Translations under genes and position numbers: made by a program
Shown: piece after piece, positions 43,640-52,334 of the stretch
Numbering within the stretch: position 1 is the first letter of the stretch
Layout: each line of letters begins with the position of its first letter
The notes under the pieces: generated by a model
What the model was told of the DNA's origin: nothing
Seen by the model: the letters and a program-made list of their open reading frames with translations, nothing else
Databases searched by the model: none
Assembly (NCBI RefSeq): GCF_002009175.1
Contig: NZ_CP018047.1
Span: 3,658,001-3,722,000 of the forward strand
Reading direction: 5' to 3'
Source of the DNA: Streptomyces niveus
Lineage (GTDB): Bacteria; Actinomycetota; Actinomycetes; Streptomycetales; Streptomycetaceae
DNA length: 64,000 bases

Positions 43640-44263
43640 ATGAGTGCTGAAGAGAACGGCGACACCTGTGGCGATCCCGGGACCCTGCGCCCCGGAGGCC
43701 GTACAGCTCGGGTGCGCGCCGCGGTGCTCCGCACGGCGGGCGACGCCCTGGCCGAAGACGGCTTCGCGCGGCTGGACCTCGCCGATGTCGCGCGCCGCGC
43801 GGACGTGGGCAAGTCGACCGTGTACCGCCGCTGGGGAACGGTGGCCGGTCTCGTCGCCGACCTGCTGACGGACATGGCCGAGCAGTCGCTGCCGCGCACC
43901 GAGACCGGTTCGCTGCTCGGCGATCTGCGCGCCAACGCCGAACTCGTACGCGGCACGCTGGCCGACCCTCGTCAGGGCGCGCTGTTCAAGGCGGTGATCG
44001 CGGCGGCCACGACGGACGCGAGGACGGCCGAGTCGCTGCACCGCTTCTACGAGATCCGGGTCGCCGAGTGGGCGCCGTGTGTCGAACAGGCCGTGCGGCG
44101 GGGCGAGTTGCCGGAGGGTACGGACGCGCACGAGGTGATCCGCGCCGTCTCGGCCCCGCTCTACTACCGTCTGCTCACCAGCGACGCACCCCTAGACCGG
44201 GCGGCCGGGATACGGGCGGCGGAGGCGGCCGCGGCGGCGGCGCGGGCGGGCGTCTACACCTGA
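43640..44263 (+). CDS. TetR-family regulator
   Basis: This 207-residue regulator has an N-terminal helix-turn-helix (about 22-70, ARVRAAVLRTAGDALAEDGFARLDLADVARRADVGKSTVYRRWGT), with the C-terminal ligand domain ending in an Ala-rich helix. Divergent from the aldo/keto reductase with paired dyads between, it probably represses that gene. Start ATG lies near GGAGG (7-15 bases upstream). Confidence 0.88.
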   Translation: MSAEENGDTCGDPGTLRPGGRTARVRAAVLRTAGDALAEDGFARLDLADVARRADVGKSTVYRRWGTVAGLVADLLTDMAEQSLPRTETGSLLGDLRANAELVRGTLADPRQGALFKAVIAAATTDARTAESLHRFYEIRVAEWAPCVEQAVRRGELPEGTDAHEVIRAVSAPLYYRLLTSDAPLDRAAGIRAAEAAAAAARAGVYT

Positions 44264-44375
44264 GGCGCGGGGGTTCAGGACCGGGGGCGGGGGCACCCCG
44301 GGCCGATCTCACGGCCGGCGGTCTGTACGGTCTCCACAAGCGGCGGCAATCGGCTGTCAACAGGAGGTACGTGTC

Positions 44376-45338
44376 GTGATCGGCATCTCGGACATCGAAG
44401 CGGCGGCGGGACTGATCGCCGGACATGTCGTGCGTACGCCGACGGTCGAGAGCCCGGGGCTGTCGGCGCTGCTCGGGGTTCCCGTCACCGCCAAGCTGGA
44501 GGTGCTTCAGCGCACCGGTTCCTTCAAGGCGCGCGGGGCGACGGCGAAGCTCCTGTCCCTGAGCGAGGCGGACCGCGCGGCCGGTGTCGTGGCGGTGAGC
44601 GGCGGCAACCACGCGATCTCCGTCGCGGTCATGGCCGAGGCGCTCGGCGTGAAGGCCACCGTCGTGATGGCGAAGTCCGCGCCCGCGCGCGCCGTCGAGA
44701 TCGCGGAGGCGGCCGGCGCGACGGTGCGGCTGACCGACACGATGGACGACGCGTTCGCGCTCATGTCCCGGCTCCAGGCCGACGGACTGACCATGGTCCA
44801 CCCCTTCGACGACCCGGTGGTCGTCGCCGGACAGGGCACGGTCGGCCTCGAACTCGCCGAGGACGCGAGCGACGGGATCACGGACGTGCTCGTCTCCATC
44901 GGCGGCGGCGCGCTCATCTCGGGCGTCGCAGCGGCGCTGCACGCCCGCCGGCCCGGCGTACGGATCTGGGGTGTCGAGACCGTCGGCGCGCAGGCCATGT
45001 CCGAGGCGCTGGCGGCCGGAGGGCCGAAGCCGGTGCAGCTGTCGTCCATCGTCTCCACGCTCAGCGCGCCCACGGTTTCGCGGATCACCTATGACCATGT
45101 GACCGGCCTGGTCAGCGATGTGCTCGTCGTCTCCGACGCCGAGGCCGTCCAGGGCACTCTCGATCTCGCCGATCACGCGAAGGTCTGGGCCGAACCGGCC
45201 GCCGGCTGTCTCGTCCCGGCCGCCCGCCGAGTGCTCGAACGCGTCGGCGGCGACGCGCGTCTGGGCCTGGTGCTCTGCGGCGGCAACGCGACCACGTCGG
45301 ACGTCATGTCCTGGGCGGAACGCTTCAACCTCCGCTGA
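44376..45338 (+). CDS. threonine/serine dehydratase-like PLP enzyme
   Basis: This 320-residue fold-type II enzyme has the PLP lysine in QRTGSFKARGATAK (near 45-58), the PLP-phosphate loop SIGGGALISGVAAAL near 170-184 and the final CGGNATTSD. It deaminates threonine or serine, or racemises them; serine racemase and 3-hydroxyaspartate ammonia-lyase belong to the same class. No ACT domain follows, so no isoleucine feedback. Start GTG with AGGAGG 8 bases upstream. It is single, with a terminator downstream. Confidence 0.87.
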   Translation: MIGISDIEAAAGLIAGHVVRTPTVESPGLSALLGVPVTAKLEVLQRTGSFKARGATAKLLSLSEADRAAGVVAVSGGNHAISVAVMAEALGVKATVVMAKSAPARAVEIAEAAGATVRLTDTMDDAFALMSRLQADGLTMVHPFDDPVVVAGQGTVGLELAEDASDGITDVLVSIGGGALISGVAAALHARRPGVRIWGVETVGAQAMSEALAAGGPKPVQLSSIVSTLSAPTVSRITYDHVTGLVSDVLVVSDAEAVQGTLDLADHAKVWAEPAAGCLVPAARRVLERVGGDARLGLVLCGGNATTSDVMSWAERFNLR

Positions 45339-45409
45339 CGGCCGGGCCCTGGGAGCCGTTGGCAAGCCCGGTCGGTTCCCCCTCCGAGCGCGGCTGAGGG
45401 CCCGCACTC

Positions 45410-45436
45410 ATCCCCGGCGACCGCGTCGCCGGGGAT
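45410..45436 (+). terminator. terminator of the dehydratase gene
   Basis: A perfect 12-base stem (ATCCCCGGCGAC with its complement), a 3-base loop and TTCTTT immediately after. A classic intrinsic terminator, 72 bases beyond the stop. Confidence 0.9.
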
Positions 45437-45519
45437 TCTTTGCGTATCCGTATGTCGGGGGACCCGGATAGGCGGGCGGCACTGGCGCACGTACTTTGCT
45501 GGCGATCCCCCCATGTACG

Positions 45520-45538
45520 GGGCCCGTCCTACGGGCCC
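45520..45538 (+). other. hairpin in the leader of the protease gene
   Basis: GGGCCCGT-cct-ACGGGCCC forms an 8-base stem, 75 bases upstream of the metalloprotease start and beyond the previous terminator. It may be a stabiliser or operator in the 5' leader. Confidence 0.45.
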
Positions 45539-45612
45539 GAGTCTCGCGGCGTCGTCCACGACGGGTCGCACCGGCATGAATGTGCGCCGCTCCCCCCACA
45601 AGGAGATTTGTC

Positions 45613-46185
45613 ATGCTCTCGTCAATCCGAAGAATCGCTGGGGCATCGGCCGTCGCCGCCGCCCTTCTCTTCGCGCTCCCCACGTCGGCCAACGCCGTCG
45701 AGAACAGTGACATCGCCCGTCCCGCCGCCGTGACGCAGTCCGCCGAGGCCGCTGTCGCCGCGGACGCCACCCCCGCCCCCCGCTTCAAGACCGGTGACGC
45801 CGGCAACCTGTCGGACCTGCCGACGGTGAAGGCCGACGAGCGCGCCGTTCGGGTACCGGCCTGGAGCTACCACATCACCTCGTCCTGCAGCGGCCGCGAG
45901 GGCGCGATACGCCAGGGCGCCAACTACTGGGGTTCCGCCACCGAGACGGCGTCCAGCGGTACACCCGTGTCCTGTGTCGGCGGCTATGTGCAGGGCTGCG
46001 GCGGGGGCAACGTCGTGGGCTGCAACTGGGGCGCCGGTCAGCGCATCGAACTGTCCACCATGGTCGGCGACTTCGCGCTGCTGGCCGCCCACGAGTTCGG
46101 CCACAACTGGTACGGACACTCCGGCACGGGCTGCGCGAGCTGGGCCAGTCAGGCCGACGTGATGCGCACGACCATGTGCAGCTGA
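45613..46185 (+). CDS. secreted zinc metalloprotease (snapalysin-like)
   Basis: This 190-residue protein has a signal peptide (1-28, cleaved after SANA), a pro-region to about residue 80 and a small catalytic domain. HEFGH (160-164) gives two zinc His and the catalytic Glu. His169 is the candidate third ligand, five residues on from the second His. A Met-turn candidate is in ADVM (181-184), and six cysteines can form disulfides. Snapalysins have Asp seven residues after the second zinc His position block (HExxHxxGxxD), so the motif here is shortened. Start ATG has AGGAG 8 bases upstream. Confidence 0.82.
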   Translation: MLSSIRRIAGASAVAAALLFALPTSANAVENSDIARPAAVTQSAEAAVAADATPAPRFKTGDAGNLSDLPTVKADERAVRVPAWSYHITSSCSGREGAIRQGANYWGSATETASSGTPVSCVGGYVQGCGGGNVVGCNWGAGQRIELSTMVGDFALLAAHEFGHNWYGHSGTGCASWASQADVMRTTMCS

Positions 46186-46253
46186 TCTCTCGATCCCTTG
46201 GCCCCTTGATCTCCTGATCCTTCGGGACCCGGGCCGACGAGCACTCGTCGACG

Positions 46254-46288
46254 GGGCGGGCCGACCACGTACAACGGTCGGCCCGCCC
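46254..46288. terminator. bidirectional terminator
   Basis: A perfect 13-base stem (GGGCGGGCCGACC at 46254-46266 with its complement at 46276-46288) and 9-base loop lie between the convergent protease and LAL-regulator genes. Confidence 0.85.
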
Positions 46289-46299
46289 TTCGCCGTGGG

Positions 46300-49290
46300 T
46301 CACGGCGAAGGCGGCCCCTGCGCGCCGTCGCCCCCTCCGTCGCCCCGCGTCGCGCGAGCGCGCGACACCTCCTTCGCCAAGCCCTGCCGGCTGGCGATCC
46401 CGAGCTTGCGCATCGCCCGCGCCACATGCTGTTCCACCGTGCGCGGCGACAGATACAGCGTGGCCGCGATCTCACGGTTCGTCAGCCCGGTCGCCGCCAG
46501 TTCCGCGACCTCCCCCTCGCGAGGGGACATCCGCTCCGCGTACGCCGGCCGGCCCGGCGGCCGCCTCCGCGCGGCGGGACGGTAGGCGCGCAGCGTCGCC
46601 CGTACGCGTGCGGCGTCCCAGACCGCGCCGAGGTCGGTCAGCTCCGCCACACGGCGGGTGAGGTCGTCGACCACCGCGTCCACCTCGTCGCCGCCGAGGC
46701 CGCCGCCGAGCAGGAGCGCGCAACGGCCCGCGCCCTCGGCCATGAGCGCGCGTGCGTACGGGTGCGGCAGCCCGGCGTACGCCGCGCCCGCCTGCTCGAA
46801 ACACGCCCGCGCCTCGGCCAGTTCACCGTCCGCCTCCGCCAGCACGGCCCGGCACCAGAGCAGGGCCGCCGTCGCCGACGGGGCGTCCCGCCCGGTCAGC
46901 CCGGCCGCGAACTCCGCCACCACGTGCTGCGCCGACTGACGCTCCCCCGCACTGACATGGGCCAGCACCACCCACGGGGCCAGCTCGGCGCCCCAGACCC
47001 AGACGCCCTTCCCGGCGAGCCACGTCCAGGCCGACGCGGCGGCCCCAACGGCGGAGTCGACGTGCTGCCGGGCCAGCAGAAGCCGGATATGGGCACCGGC
47101 CGCCGTGGCCGCCACCGGCGCCTCGCAGGTCTCGTAGACCCGGTAGCTCTCCTGGACGTGGTCGGCTCGCGGGAGCCAGTCCCGCACCGCCTCCCAGTCA
47201 CCCTTCGCCAGTGCCAGCAGGGCCAGCACCACACGGGCGTCGCTCGCGCTGCCGTCCTCCGCCACCAGCCCCGTGCACCGTTCGGCCAGGCCTTCCCAGC
47301 GGCCGGTCAGCCAGTCGCGGAACAGCGCCGTACCGCGTCCGACCCGTTCCAGGAACGGCGCGCCGCTGCGCGCCGCCAGTTCGATGCCCTCCGTCAGCAG
47401 TTCGTCGGCACGCCGGTAGTGGCCCAGATACACCGCGCCGTTCGCCGTGTTGCACAGACCCCGCGCCACCTGTTGGCGGCCGGCCCGGTCCGGGCTGTCC
47501 CGGGGCAGCCGCGCCACCAGCCGCCAGGCGTCCAGATCGCCCGTGTTCATCAGGACGGTCGCCCGGCAGGCGGCGGTCGCCGTGCGCGCGGCGCGGTCCC
47601 CGGACGCCTCGGCCGCCGTCTCCGCGCGCTCCAGCCAGGTCACGTGCTCCTCCAGGGAGGCGCCCGGGAAGAACGGGTTCGCCAGCGCCGCCATCGCCCG
47701 TGCGGCGAGCGCGGGCCGCTCGGCCTCGGCCAACTCGTCGGCCGCCCGGCGCAGTTCCGTACGCCCCTCCTCGAAACGCCTCTTGCGGTGGTGCAGGAGC
47801 AGGCCCAGTTCGAGCCGTATCTCGCCCCGGTCGGCGGCGGGCAGCGCCGGGTCCTCGACGATCCCGCGCAGGATGCGGGCCGTCCCCTCCGAGCGTCGGC
47901 CGAGTACGGCGCCACGGGCGAGCGTCAGCGCCAGCCGCCCCCGCTTGTCGGCCGGAAGTCCGCCCGCGTCCAGCGCCTCCTCGAGCAGCGCGACGGCGGC
48001 CTCGTCGTCGCGCCCCAGGTGCTCCGCGGCCCGCAGCCAGTCCTCCGTACGACCGCCGCCGCGCCAGTGGCGCGCGATACGTGCCCAGGGCGCCGGCTCA
48101 CGCGCGGCCAGCATCGCCGCCGCCCGGTGGTGCAACCGCTCCCGCACCGGCCCAGGCAGCTCCGCGTACAGCGCCGTCGCCGCCAGCGGCACCGCGAAGC
48201 CGTACCGCCCCTCGCTCGTCTCCCGCAGGACCGAGCCCGCCAGCGCCGCGATCAGCGCCGTACGGCCCTCGTCGCCGTGACAGCCCGCGACCGCGGCCAG
48301 GTCCTGGGCACCCGCCGGCTCGTCCAGCACCGCGGCGGCCCAGACGATCGGACGGTACGGCTCCGGCAACGCGGCCGTCCTCTCCAGCACCAACTCCGCC
48401 AGCCGGACCGGGACTCCGGCCTCGTCCACGTCCCCGGCGGTGAACCCCCGGTCCCGGACATCGCGGTCGCCGTGGTGGTGACTCTCGCTGCGGCTGTCCC
48501 GGTCGTCGGCGGCGTCCCGCAGCATCCGCAACAGGTCCACGAGCACCTGCGGCACCCCGCCCGAACGCTGCCGCAGCCGCGCCACGAACTCCTGCGGACA
48601 TCGCCGCGCCCCCAGCAACTCCCCCGCCACACACCGCACACCCCGCTCGTCCAACGGCTCCAGCCGCCACCGCACGGCCGAGAGCCGCGCCGGGTAGTCC
48701 ACCGCCCCGCCCAACGGCAGTCCGGGCCGCGGCAGTTGCTCGGGCCGATAGGTCAGCACCGCGGCGAAGGGCGCGGGCGGCTCCCTCAGCAGACGGCGCA
48801 GCAGGGCCAGACAGTCGTCGTCCGCGTGGTGGAGATCCTCGGCGACGAGGAGGGCGGGGCGGGTGGAGGCGAGCAGCGCCTCAAGTGCCTGGTGCGCGGT
48901 GAGCCGCACCCCGAGCGGAGCCGCGTCCTGAACCCGTGCCGTGTTCGGGGCGGCCGCGGTCGCCGGATCGGCCGGTTCAGCCGGTTCGTCCCGAGCCGCC
49001 CCCGTCACGTTCGACCGTCTCCCGGGCACCGCCGAACTGCCGACGCGTGGCTCCGGGCCGAGCGGGTCGGCGACCACCAGACCGCCCGACGCCTGGAACG
49101 TCACCACCAGCCGCGCCACCGACCGCGCCTGTGGCAACTCCAGCAGCCGGTGCACGAGTCTGCTCTTCCCCATACCGGCGTCGCCCTCGACCAGCACCAG
49201 CGTCGGCTCCTGCCCGGCGCCGCTCCCCGCGCCGGTGCCGGTGCCGGACAGCGCGGACGCCAATCGCCGCTCCCACGTCTGTTCGTACAC
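46300..49290 (-). CDS. LAL-family (MalT-like) LuxR regulator
   Basis: This 996-residue regulator has an N-terminal AAA ATPase with Walker A GDAGMGKS (36-43) and Walker B-like ALLVAEDLHHADDD. A long TPR-like helical middle follows, then a C-terminal LuxR helix-turn-helix (about 925-985, LTNREIAATLYLSPRTVEQHVARAMRKLGIASR). LALs activate antibiotic or catabolic clusters. The target here is not evident; the divergent hydrolase is the nearest candidate. GTG at 49290 has AGGAG about 10 bases upstream. The longer frame to 49494 is unusual Cys/Arg-rich sequence and rejected. Confidence 0.9.
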   Translation of the reverse strand: MYEQTWERRLASALSGTGTGAGSGAGQEPTLVLVEGDAGMGKSRLVHRLLELPQARSVARLVVTFQASGGLVVADPLGPEPRVGSSAVPGRRSNVTGAARDEPAEPADPATAAAPNTARVQDAAPLGVRLTAHQALEALLASTRPALLVAEDLHHADDDCLALLRRLLREPPAPFAAVLTYRPEQLPRPGLPLGGAVDYPARLSAVRWRLEPLDERGVRCVAGELLGARRCPQEFVARLRQRSGGVPQVLVDLLRMLRDAADDRDSRSESHHHGDRDVRDRGFTAGDVDEAGVPVRLAELVLERTAALPEPYRPIVWAAAVLDEPAGAQDLAAVAGCHGDEGRTALIAALAGSVLRETSEGRYGFAVPLAATALYAELPGPVRERLHHRAAAMLAAREPAPWARIARHWRGGGRTEDWLRAAEHLGRDDEAAVALLEEALDAGGLPADKRGRLALTLARGAVLGRRSEGTARILRGIVEDPALPAADRGEIRLELGLLLHHRKRRFEEGRTELRRAADELAEAERPALAARAMAALANPFFPGASLEEHVTWLERAETAAEASGDRAARTATAACRATVLMNTGDLDAWRLVARLPRDSPDRAGRQQVARGLCNTANGAVYLGHYRRADELLTEGIELAARSGAPFLERVGRGTALFRDWLTGRWEGLAERCTGLVAEDGSASDARVVLALLALAKGDWEAVRDWLPRADHVQESYRVYETCEAPVAATAAGAHIRLLLARQHVDSAVGAAASAWTWLAGKGVWVWGAELAPWVVLAHVSAGERQSAQHVVAEFAAGLTGRDAPSATAALLWCRAVLAEADGELAEARACFEQAGAAYAGLPHPYARALMAEGAGRCALLLGGGLGGDEVDAVVDDLTRRVAELTDLGAVWDAARVRATLRAYRPAARRRPPGRPAYAERMSPREGEVAELAATGLTNREIAATLYLSPRTVEQHVARAMRKLGIASRQGLAKEVSRARATRGDGGGDGAQGPPSP

Positions 49291-49736
49291 GAGAGGCCAC
49301 TCCTCACGGTCGTCGCACACCGGTCGCCGTACCGGCCCGTCCGGGGACGGAGTCGCAGGCCACCGCCCTCGGTGTTCGCTGCCTATCACGCATCGACATG
49401 TACAGAACAGACAGCACCCGGCCACACGCGCCGAACCGCTGCCACGTTCCGCCGTCGAACTACCATCCGCCCCGGCTGTCCAACGGTGGGGCACCCGGCC
49501 GCCAGACGCAGATATGCGCGAATTCCTGGAACTCGTACGAGGGAATCCCGTTCCACTTTCTCCCCAAGACTCGCGGACGGATGATTTCGTGGCGAATTCC
49601 GGTCGTTGGTAGGAGCAGTGAAGCGGAAAGTGCTCCTGCTCGCTCGCGTCCGGATCCGGTGTACCGCCACCGCGGGACGTGCAGGGTCACTTGCCGGACG
49701 GCGACACCCCCACACCTCAGTCCTTGGAGCCACCCT
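49291..49736. other. 446-base divergent intergenic region
   Basis: This region separates the LAL regulator (minus) and hydrolase (plus) genes. The stretch 49380-49640 is AT-richer than the window. It contains a 10-base palindrome CTCGTACGAG (49532-49541) and a hairpin with AGGAGCA/TGCTCCT arms (49611-49637). It also holds one short open frame, described separately. Promoters of both flanking genes must lie here. Confidence 0.6.
49514..49612 (+). CDS. possible 32-aa small ORF
   Basis: An ATG-started frame of 32 codons begins MREFLELVRGN and ends VANSGRW. Its codons are AT-rich at third positions and no strong ribosome site precedes it (GACGCAGAT). The stop overlaps the first base pair of the hairpin at 49611-49637. 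It may be a leader peptide, a peptide precursor or chance. Included only because it sits in the leader of the hydrolase gene. Confidence 0.25.
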   Translation: MREFLELVRGNPVPLSPQDSRTDDFVANSGRW

Positions 49737-50741
49737 GTGCCTGTGCCTGTGCCCACCGACGCGATCACCAGTTCACCCGCCCCCACCGCCGACGGCGCCC
49801 TCCCACTTCCGCCCCAGGCCACCGACGCGGAAGTCCGGAACACCGAGCAGCCCGCGGAAATCGTCGAACAGGATCTGACCTTCGACGGGTTCCGCTACAC
49901 CTGCCGAATCGCCCGTCAGGGTCGTCTCGACACCGAGCCCGTCGTCATCCTGGGCGGGTCCTCCCAGGACCGCAATTCATGGCAGCGGCACGAGAAATGG
50001 CTCACCCCGCTCAGCTCCGTGATCACCGTCGACCTGCCCGGCTATGGAACGGCCGACTTCCTGCCGGCGAAGTACGGCGTCGATTTCCTCGCCGCCGCCG
50101 TACGCCATGTCGTCCAGGAACTCCGCATCCCCCGCATCAATCTGGTGGCCGCCTGCTACGGCGGAGCCATCGGCGTACGGTTCGCCCAGCACTACCCTCA
50201 CCTCCTCGAACGGATGATGCTCGTCGGGATGACCACCGTCATCCCGGCCGACTACGCGGTGGCGATGGAGCGTTGGGACGGCATGATCCGGCGCGGCGAG
50301 ACGGAGCCCATCGCCCGGGAACTCGCCGACCGCTTCATGTCACCTCCCGGCACCGGCCACGTACGCAAGAAGGCCGCCGTCGCCCGTCTCGTCTACCAGC
50401 AGATCGCCTCGCAGAACCCCGAGCAGCTGCGTATGTCCGCCGAGCACAACTCCCGGCTGATGCGCCACGAGTGGTACCGCCCGGAACCGACCCCCGCCGT
50501 CCCCGGCCTGGTCGTCACCGGCGAGCACGACACCCTGACCACACCCGCCATGGGCCGCACCATGGCCGCGTGCCTGCCGGCGGCGCGGTTCATGACCATC
50601 GAGGAGACGGACCACCTCGCCCCGGTGGAACGCATCGCCGACTTCGCCGACCTCATGGCCCGCTTCTGCACCGACCGCCCGCTGGAGGGCCTGCCCTACG
50701 CCTCCGAGCCGGAGGTATTCGGCACGCCCCGTCCCGCCTGA
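49737..50741 (+). CDS. alpha/beta hydrolase with cysteine at the nucleophile position
   Basis: This 334-residue protein has a disordered Pro/Thr-rich N terminus (1-45) and then an alpha/beta-hydrolase fold. The usual nucleophile elbow GxSxG is AACYGG with Cys140. The acid is Asp265 (GEHDTLT) and the base His293 (TDHLAP), with an oxyanion segment VILGGSSQDRNSW (70-82). A Cys nucleophile is known in dienelactone hydrolase and in a few thioester-active hydrolases. The start GTG follows TTGGAG. Divergent from the LAL gene, which may regulate it. Confidence 0.8.
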   Translation: MPVPVPTDAITSSPAPTADGALPLPPQATDAEVRNTEQPAEIVEQDLTFDGFRYTCRIARQGRLDTEPVVILGGSSQDRNSWQRHEKWLTPLSSVITVDLPGYGTADFLPAKYGVDFLAAAVRHVVQELRIPRINLVAACYGGAIGVRFAQHYPHLLERMMLVGMTTVIPADYAVAMERWDGMIRRGETEPIARELADRFMSPPGTGHVRKKAAVARLVYQQIASQNPEQLRMSAEHNSRLMRHEWYRPEPTPAVPGLVVTGEHDTLTTPAMGRTMAACLPAARFMTIEETDHLAPVERIADFADLMARFCTDRPLEGLPYASEPEVFGTPRPA

Positions 50742-50840
50742 CCGGCCCCCACTCCGGCCCCCGCTCCGGTGGCCCGGCCCGTTCGGACGGTGGCCGGTAC
50801 AGTACGTAGATCGTGCAACTTGGATAAATGGGGGAATCTC

Positions 50841-51206
50841 ATGGCGCTGTTCGGCAACGCACACACCATCAATCCGGCCACCGCCCAGCAGGACTACGCG
50901 CGGCTGCTGGGGCAGGGCGAACAGGTGCACGCCGCCTACCAGTTGATCCGTGACAGCATCCTCTTCACCGACCGTCGGCTGATCCTCGTCGACAAGCAGG
51001 GGATAACCGGCAAGAAGACCGAGTACCACTCCATTCCCTACCGGAGCATCACGCACTTCGCCGTGGAGACGGCCGGCACGTTCGATCTCGACGCCGAGCT
51101 GAAGATCTGGCTCTCCGGCGCCTCGGTGCCGATCCAGAAGACCTTCACCAAGGGCGTCGACATCTACGAAGTGCAGGCCATCCTCACGCAGTTCGTGGCG
51201 CGGTAG
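50841..51206 (+). CDS. PH-domain (YvbH-like) protein
   Basis: This 121-residue protein is a bacterial pleckstrin-homology domain (bPH), with HAAYQLIRDSILFTDRRLILVDKQGITGKKTEYHSIPYRSITHFAVETAGTFDLDAELKIW as core. Function unknown in bacteria; members form rings. Start ATG has GGGGAA upstream. It is transcribed towards the end of the minus-strand kinase/Hsp70 operon (24 bases between the stops) and is single. Confidence 0.85.
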   Translation: MALFGNAHTINPATAQQDYARLLGQGEQVHAAYQLIRDSILFTDRRLILVDKQGITGKKTEYHSIPYRSITHFAVETAGTFDLDAELKIWLSGASVPIQKTFTKGVDIYEVQAILTQFVAR

Positions 51207-51230
51207 CCGGCGGGCTCTCCGGGAGCGTCC

Positions 51231-52334
51231 TCAGGACGCGGGCGGTGGCTCCTTCGGGGTGATCAGCAGCGTGACCGTACGGTTGCGAGGCGCGTTCGCC
51301 TCCGTCGCCGGGAAGGGGCCCCGCCGCTGGTCCGCGCTGACCAGCCGGAAGTCCGTCAGCCGCAGGTCGCTGTCCTGCGCCAGATACTGGGCGGCCACCC
51401 GGGCCCGGTTCAGCGCGACGACCGATCCGCCGCTCGGGGCGCCGCCGGGCACGGCGACCGAGTGGCCCACCACCGTGGTCTCCACCTCCGTCCCGCCTCC
51501 CGCCCCCGCGCCCGGGTCGGACTCCAGGTCGGCGAGCCTGCGGCCGATCTCCGTCAGGGCGGACGCGCCCTGCGGGCCGATCACGGAGTCGTACGGGAAC
51601 ACCCCCGTGCTGAACACCAGTTGGACGTCGTCGGCATGCCGGCGGATCTCCACACCCGGCATCGCCAGGCGCTTCGCGACCGCGTCGAGCGTGCTGTCGC
51701 GGCGCGCCGCGGCGGCCGTGTCGCCCGCTTCGAGAGCGTCCAGACGCTCCCTGAGGGCATCGGCGCGACGCGACTCCTCCCGTAGCCGCTGCGACCCGGT
51801 GTCCGCTTCGGCCACCGAGTCCGACGACTGCCGGTCGCCGTCGCCGTCGTCGCCGTTCGCGAGGAGCCAGCCGCCACCGCCGATCAGCGCGGCTCCCGCC
51901 AGCGCGGCGGCGACGACCGCGACCCGGCCGGTGTGGACGACCGGACGGGCGTGCCGACGCCCGGCGGCGATCTTCGCGAGGGTACGGCGGCCGGCCGCCG
52001 CGTCCGGGTCTTCGGGCGCGATGGCCTCCACCCGCGACCAGCACGCGTCCGCCTCGGTCAGCTCGCCGCGCTGGGCATGCACCTTGGCGCGCAGATTGAG
52101 GGCGGCCAGCACCGTCGCGCGATCGGAGGAGGCGTCCGGCCCGTCCAACTCGTCCAGTTCGCCCAACTCGTCCAGCAGCCGGGCCGCCAGGTCGAGATCT
52201 CCTGTGCGGGCCGCCGAGTGGGCGCGGCTCACCGCCAGTTGGCGGCCCAGCCCCCGTGCCCGCGCCGGATCGGTCGCATCCGCCACATGCGCCATCTCGT
52301 CCGTCCCGTCCGTCACGCCTCCCATGCCTCTCAC
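51231..52334 (-). CDS. OmpA-like domain protein with TPR-like N terminus
   Basis: This 367-residue protein is the last gene of the six-gene minus-strand operon. It has a helical N-terminal part (1-125, ARTGDLDLAARLLDELG and later repeats), a membrane helix (about 133-155) and a coiled-coil region. A C-terminal OmpA/MotB-like domain (about 220-360) contains VVALNRARVAAQYLAQ and LTDFRLVSADQR. The OmpA fold binds peptidoglycan. The GTG start overlaps the Hsp70 stop (GTGA). It suggests the operon acts at the cell envelope. Confidence 0.75.
   Translation of the reverse strand: MRGMGGVTDGTDEMAHVADATDPARARGLGRQLAVSRAHSAARTGDLDLAARLLDELGELDELDGPDASSDRATVLAALNLRAKVHAQRGELTEADACWSRVEAIAPEDPDAAAGRRTLAKIAAGRRHARPVVHTGRVAVVAAALAGAALIGGGGWLLANGDDGDGDRQSSDSVAEADTGSQRLREESRRADALRERLDALEAGDTAAAARRDSTLDAVAKRLAMPGVEIRRHADDVQLVFSTGVFPYDSVIGPQGASALTEIGRRLADLESDPGAGAGGGTEVETTVVGHSVAVPGGAPSGGSVVALNRARVAAQYLAQDSDLRLTDFRLVSADQRRGPFPATEANAPRNRTVTLLITPKEPPPAS

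Noticed and set aside
46426..49584. A 1052-codon open frame on the plus strand over the LAL regulator
   Set aside because: It is the antisense shadow of a real gene; the translation is Arg/Pro/Gln-rich with no domain, while the minus strand has Walker A and LuxR motifs.
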